Origin: Lycium barbarum
Taxonomy: Eukaryota > Streptophyta > Magnoliopsida > Solanales > Solanaceae
DNA length: 64,000 bases
Direction: 5' to 3'
NCBI RefSeq assembly: GCF_019175385.1
Contig: NC_083348.1
Location: 48,878,950 to 48,942,949, forward strand
Positions 58,761 to 64,000 of the stretch are shown piece by piece. A program made the translations under genes and the position numbers. Position 1 is the stretch's first letter. Each line of letters begins with the position of its first letter. The notes beneath the pieces were generated by a model. It had not been told where the DNA came from. It saw only the letters and a list, made by a program, of their open reading frames with translations, and made no database searches.

Positions 58761-59738
58761 TACCTCAAGGCTAAGAAGATGATCCAGAAGAGTTATATCT
58801 ATCATTTGGTTCGTGTGCACGATACTGCAGCGGAGATACCTACCCTTCAGTCTGTTCCGGTCGTCAGTGAGTTTCCAGATGTATTTCCTGACGAGCTTCC
58901 TGGCCTTCCGCCTGAGCGGGAGATTGATTTTACTATAGAGTTGATGCCGGATACGCAGCCTATATCTATTCCCCCGTACAGGATGGCACCGGCTGAGTTG
59001 AAAGAGTTGAAGGAGCAGCTGAAAGATTTGTTGGACAAAGGCTTTATCAGAACCAGCACATCACCCTGGGGAGCGCCGGTATTGTTTGTCAGAAAGAAAG
59101 ATGGGTAATTGCGGATGTGTATCGACTACCGGCAGCTAAATAAGGTGACTATTAAGAATAAGTATCCCCTTCCCCGGATTGATGATTTGTTTGATCAGCT
59201 GCAGGGTGCTAGACATTTTTCAAAGATAGATCTGCGCTCAGGTTATCATCAGGTGCGAGTACGGGAGTCAGATATCCCGAAGACTGCTTTCAGGACCCGG
59301 TACGGGCATTATGAGTTCAGAGTTATGTCTTTCGGGCTGACTAATGCTCCAGCGGTATTTATGGATCTGATGAACCGGGTATTTCGGCCTTTTCTGGATA
59401 TGTTTGTTATTGTGTTTATTGATGATATCTTGATTTACTCGCGATCAGCCGAGGAGCATTCAGATCATTTGAGGACGGTACTTGGCGTTCTCCGTCAGCA
59501 GAAGCTATATGCTAAATTCTCTAAATGTGAGTTCTGGTTGACTTCTGTGGCATTCGTGGGCCATATTGTCGGCGCAGACGGCATTCGGGTCGACACGCAG
59601 AAGATTGAGGCTGTGCAGAATTGGCCCAGGCCTACTACACCGACAGAGGTGCGCAATTTTCTGGGATTGGCTGGGTATTATCGCAGGTTCGTGGAGGATT
59701 TCTCTTCTATTGCAGCACCACTGACGAGGCTTACCTAG
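58761..59738 (+). pseudogene. element D reverse transcriptase, with in-frame TAA
   Basis: Linker ([20 protein letters not shown]) then [15 protein letters not shown], a TAA at 59106-59108 where B has Ser, and [20 protein letters not shown]. Catalytic box [10 protein letters not shown] with the Asp pair at about codons 827-828. Ends with [20 protein letters not shown] and a TAG at 59736-59738 in place of the Gln seen in B. Confidence 0.92.
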
Positions 59739-60359
59739 AAAGCAGCAAAATTCCAGTGGACAGATGCCTGCGAGCGCAACTTTCAGATGCTGAAGGAGAG
59801 ATTGATTACAGCACCAGTTTTGGCTCTTCCAGAGGGATCTGATGGGTATGTTGTCTATTGTGACGCCTCTGGTATTGGGATAGGATGTGTATTGATGCAG
59901 CACGGTCGAGTCATAGCCTATGCTTCCCGGCAGCTCAGACCGCACGAGAAGAACTATCCCACTCATGATCTTGAGTTGGCCGCGGTGATTCATGCTTTGA
60001 AGATTTGGCAGCATTATTTATATGGGGTCCATGTTGATATTTATACGGACCATAAGAGTCTCCAGTATATTTTTAGGCAGAAGGAACTAAATCTGCCGCA
60101 GCGGAGATGGCTTGAGCTACTAAAGGATTACGACGTTGATATTCTGTACCATCCGGGGAAAGCCAATGTGGTAGCTAATGCGCTTAGCCGCAAGTCCGTG
60201 GGTAGTCTGGCTGATGTTCCCTTTGACAAGAGAGATTTGGTTCGTGATATTCATCAGCTGGCTAGCCTCGGAGTTCGTTTGATAGATTCTGGAGATTCTG
60301 GGATTTCTGTTCGTTCAGTTGCTGAGTCATCTATTATTCAGGAGGTAAAGCAGCGCTAG
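59739..60359 (+). pseudogene. element D RNase H domain
   Basis: [18 protein letters not shown], then [19 protein letters not shown] (first Asp, about codon 974), [20 protein letters not shown] (Glu), [11 protein letters not shown] (Asp) and [14 protein letters not shown]. Ends at TAG 60357-60359, where B has Gln. It would remove the RNA strand during reverse transcription. Confidence 0.9.
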
Positions 60360-61500
60360 TTTGAGGATCCTCTTTTGATTCAGTACAGAGATGTGGCCCT
60401 TAATAAAGCAAAGACTCAGTTTGAGATCTCGCCTGAAGGAGTATTGTTATATGACGGCAGATTCTATGTACCGGACGTTGCGGGCTTACGGTGGCAGATT
60501 ATGGGCGAGGCCCATAATGCACGGTATTCTGTTCATCCTGGTTCCACTAAAATGTATCGGGATCTCAGGTGTTTGTATTGGTGGGACGGCATGAAGAAAG
60601 ATATTGCTGAGTTTGTTAGTCAGTGCCCGAACTGCCAGCAAGTTAAGATCGAGCATCAGAAGCCCGGTGGATTATTACAGGAGATGGAAATTCCAGCCTG
60701 GAAATGGGAGATGATTAATATGGATTTCATTGTTGGGTTACCGCGCACTCCACGCAGGTACGACTCTATCTGGTTTATCGTTGACAGGCTGACGAAATCA
60801 GCCCATTTCCTTCCGGTTCGGACTACTTATTCGGCTGAGGACTATGCCAGATTGTATATCAGAGAGATAGTCAGACTTCACGGAGTCCCTATATCTATTA
60901 TTACTGACCGAGGTGCCCAGTTTACAGCTAATTTCTGGGAGGTCATTTCAGGAGGGATTAGGGACTCAGGTGAGCCTTAGTACAGCTTTTCACCCTCAGT
61001 CCGACGGGCAGGCCGAGCGCACTATTCAGACGCTCAAAGATATGTTGCGGGCCTGCGTTATTGATTTCAGGGGCAGCTGGGATGATCATTTGCCGCTTAT
61101 TGAGTTTGCCTATAATAATAGTTATCACTCCAGCATTCAGATGGCACCGTATGAAGCCCTGTATGGCAGGAAATGCAGATCTCCTATTGGTTGGTTTGAC
61201 GTGGGCGAGACTAAGCTGATTGGGCCAGATGTGATCCAGGAAGCTGTAGATAAGGTAAAGCTTATTCGGGAGCGACTATTAGGTGCTCAGAGTCGACAGA
61301 AAGCTTATGCTGATAGACGACGTCGACCGTTAGAGTTCCAGATTGGCGACTGGGTATTCCTGAAGGTGTCGCCCATGAAGGGCGTTATGAGATTTGGTAG
61401 GAAGGGTAAGTTGAGTCCGCGGTACATCGGGCCATACCAGATTGTTCGGAGGATAGGCGCAGTCGCCTACGAGCTAGACTTGCCATCCGATTTGGAGACC
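60360..61500 (+). pseudogene. element D integrase, with 1-bp insertion
   Basis: Zinc finger [20 protein letters not shown], then [18 protein letters not shown] (first Asp), [13 protein letters not shown] (second Asp) and DGQAERTIQTLKDML (Glu). An extra G in the GGG run at about 60937-60939 shifts the frame between the second Asp and the Glu. After it come [16 protein letters not shown] and the GPY/F-like part KGVMRFGRKGKLSPRYIGPY. Confidence 0.92.
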
Positions 61501-61776
61501 GTGCACCCGGTGTTTCATGTGTCTATGCTACGGAAGTGTATTGGTGACCCTTCCAGGATATTCCCAGTAGATGATCTTCAGGTGACGGAGCAGTTGTCTT
61601 ATGACGAGCAGCCTGTATCTATTCTGGATCGTTAGGTGAGGAGATTGCGCACTAAGGAGGTGCCTTCTGTCAAAGTTCTGTGGCGCAACAGTAACCGGGA
61701 AGAGATGACTTGGGAGGCGGAGGATGAGATGAAGAAGAGATTCCCCCATTTATTCCCTACGCCTCTTGTAATCTAG
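61501..61776 (+). pseudogene. element D integrase tail and chromodomain
   Basis: HPVFHVSMLRKCIGDPS, then SILDR, a TAG (61633-61635, Gln in B), VRRLRTKEVPSVKVLWRNSN and REEMTWEAEDEMKKRFPHLF, ending at TAG 61774-61776. The last part is the chromodomain typical of chromoviruses. Confidence 0.88.
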
Positions 61777-61910
61777 ACTTTTGTATTTGTTGTACCAATG
61801 AATGGATGGACCATGTGTGCTATATATAAAAATGGTTTTCCCGTCATGTTTGTGAGCCTTCATAAGAGTTATTTAACATTCGGGGACGAATGTTCTTATG
61901 GGGGGGAGAA
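61777..61910 (+). promoter_or_regulatory. 3' untranslated part, inverted repeat and polypurine tract of element D
   Basis: AACATTCGGGGACGAATGTT (61875-61894) forms an 8-bp stem with a GGGG loop. CTTATGGGGGGGAGAA follows and abuts the LTR start. The stem is identical to that in B, X1 and X2; only the loop differs. Confidence 0.85.
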
Positions 61911-64000
61911 TGTTATGTCCCGTGTTTTCGTATAGTTGGAAATCGGAAAATAATTACGACTTGTGTGTTATAAGGAAATATTTTGATTTTAGTGAATGTG
62001 ACTATGTTGGCTATGGAATCATAAATGTTAAGACATCAGGGAAGACCGAGGATAAATTTGGAATTTCGGAAATTAGTTTCGGGAATCACAAAACGGGACT
62101 TTTCAAGAATTGGGCCAAGGAAAATATGACACAAAGTTGAGGCCCAAAACTTGTGAAGTGGCCGGCCATATCCATGGCCCAAGCCTCTTCCTTAATGATC
62201 ATGTGCTATGCACATGATCAATTATATGGATATATATGATTCGCACTTAGTAATTATCAAGAAACAAAGCAAAAATCAAAGAACACCACAAAACAAGGGT
62301 TCGGCCGAAGGCAAGAAAAGAAGAGAAAAAAAATTTCCCAAGCTTTGTTGTTGATCCAAATATCTTACTTTCTACATAGTTGTGAAGTGCTCAAGACCCT
62401 CTTCAACGGGGTATAATTAGTTTGGCACAAGAACTACGTTTACGACAAGTCGGGTTTTCAAGAAAAGGTAAGAATTTTGCCCCTTTAATGTTATAGAATT
62501 GATATGAATATGTTAAGGATTGAGAATAGACGAGAATCCCGTAACTTTGATGCTTATAGAAAGCCGTGGGTGTGTGTGTTGGTGTTGTAGCCGTGAGTTT
62601 CATGAAGTGCAAAGGCATAGGAATTTTATCTCGTTTAGTTGGTTTGTGGCGTCGTTATAACATTTAGGACGTAAATGATTGATTAATGAATTAAATTGGC
62701 GTTGGAAAATGATTTCGGAAATTATCGGAAAGTGTATACCTTTTGTATATTTACGTATATCATTGTATATCTTTGATGCTAAGGACTTTAAATATGATTT
62801 ATGGTTGATGTTAATGAATTCGGAATGAAACGACGCAAGTTAGAACGTTCGTTGTAAATTTTGGTGTTTTGGGAGAATTATGGAAAGTAAGGGATTTTGG
62901 GCAATTTCGTGTATGGCTTGGAATGCATTTGGAATGTGATGGCATAATCTTGAATGAGTGAATGAATACAATAATATGGATATAGATTTGGAATTTTGAA
63001 GTTTGAATGAAAGATTTCCAACTTGTGTAGTAAAGTAGGCTTTTGAAGATTGAATATGGTTTATATTGTTTGATGATGTTTGGGTTGTTGTTGTTGATGT
63101 ATTTTGAGCCGAGATAAGTCTCGGGGGTGTTAGATTTATAGGGGAAATGCTGCCGAAATTTCGGTAGACAAAAATGAAGTTAAAGGCATTTTTAAGCCTA
63201 AGAATCTCAATTGGTAACTTTGACCATTTGCAGATTTCGGACGAAACGGGACTTGACTTTTGGGAGAGCATACGACGTCTGTAAGGTATGTAAAGCTTCC
63301 CACTTCTTCATTTGGCATGTCTTAGTGTGATAGGCGAGTATTGGAACTTCCGGAGCATTTTTGCTCCTCGAAACCCGATCCACAGAAAAGTTACTATTCA
63401 TTCAATTCAATTGAAGCCTAAGGGCTCTATTTTGGCTAGGATGCCACCAATCGCCCGAAACATATTGAAATGTGGTCGGGTAACTTAGAAAGGATTATGT
63501 ATGACCTTTTGGCCCCTAAATGTTCGTAAATTATGTTCGCCACCTCAATTTGACTCGAGGTGGGCCCGCTAACCCCGAGACGCCCTATTTGTCTTATTGG
63601 GCTATCTTTGTGAATAAAGTTTGATATGATACTTTCGATTTTGGAACTCCCTCCTATGAGATATATTTTGAATATTATGATATGCTAAGCTACGTTTTGA
63701 GCCATACGTACCACTTTGGAAACTTTTGTGCAACGGATCTTTGTATCGACTAAGTATTCGCTTATTTTGTGCTATGGAACGATTTGTAAAACTATTATGT
63801 TTTGAAAGACTATTTTGAAGTATGATTTGCATTGTTTGCTCACGACTCTGCTCGTGCCTTATTATGACTTCGTTCACCGGTTCCCGGGCCGGTTATGATT
63901 CGTGCGCCTTACGATACTTCGGCCGTATGCTGTGTTACGGTTCCCGAGGCTTCGCCATAGGGCCGGGTTCCGTTTGGAATTATGCTGTGATATGGCTCGT
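61911..64000 (+). repeat. 3' LTR of element D, truncated by window end
   Basis: Matches 53826 onward for all 2.09 kb visible, with only scattered single-base changes (for example CCCAC to CGCAC near 62241). The promoter-like block is at 63134-63168; the stem-loop block lies beyond the window. Confidence 0.93.

Larger units (their letters stand above)
53826..64000 (+). mobile_element. element D: Ty3/gypsy chromovirus (Tekay-like), most complete copy, 3' LTR runs off the window
   Basis: 5' LTR 53826-56739, primer site 56744-56755, gag-pol 56943-61776 in one frame except one insertion, purine tract 61895-61910, 3' LTR from 61911. The five bases before the element are TAGAG; the matching copy lies beyond 64000. 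Gag-pol carries five in-frame stops and one frameshift, so it is inactive, but the LTR halves differ only slightly. Confidence 0.93.

Noticed and set aside
57039..59105. Element D as an active gag-pol gene because of its 689-codon open stretch
   Set aside because: Stops at 56991, 59106, 59736, 60357 and 61633 and a frameshift near 60938 rule out a working polyprotein.

Overview
The window is plant nuclear DNA, most likely from a nightshade (Solanaceae). Evidence: GT-AG introns, a phospholipase D gene of plant delta type, a TS/SolS-like SINE ending in TTG repeats, a plant LINE with its own RNase H domain, and a dense nest of Ty3/gypsy chromoviruses (Tekay/Del type) with 2-3 kb LTRs. Family names are from memory; no search was run.

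Layout. 1-4030: a decayed LINE on the minus strand, lying immediately before the first visible exon of the phospholipase gene. 4046-8131: the last eight exons of a plus-strand phospholipase D gene, about 492 codons with both HKD motifs; the 5' half is not in the window. 8132-13140: AT-rich intergenic DNA with one SINE (with target duplication), two Helitron-like ends and two degenerate tandem duplications. 13140-64000: nothing but LTR retrotransposons inserted into one another.

The nest, named here by letter, was resolved from LTR ends (TG..CA), primer binding sites (TGGTATCAGAGC), purine tracts and 5-bp target duplications. A (minus, 14695-21919 and beyond) is outermost and follows an LTR remnant E (13140-14694). 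C (plus) starts at 21920 inside A's LTR. B (minus, 24706-52909) sits in C's leader between its primer site and gag. D (plus, 53826 to beyond the window) sits in C's gag. Inside B are X1 (plus, 28027-35256, target AAACC, in the integrase) and a solo LTR X3 (40931-52155, target CATTC, in B's 5' LTR). X3 is split by X2 (plus, 44033-51973, target TTTAC). A, B, C and D carry broken gag and/or pol genes. X1 and X2 carry two complete LTRs, primer site and purine tract but no recognisable protein domain.

The most interesting signal is a shared set of cis elements across these families, in both coding and non-coding elements: (1) a run of three small stem-loops in the LTR with compensatory base changes; (2) a 10-bp-stem hairpin about 40 nt after the primer site, also with a compensatory change; (3) a 20-nt inverted repeat beside the 3' purine tract; (4) a promoter-like block with TATA followed by GGGGA and TGCTGCC. 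Together they suggest that the non-coding elements kept the signals needed to be copied by proteins of elements such as B, C or D. That last step is inference.
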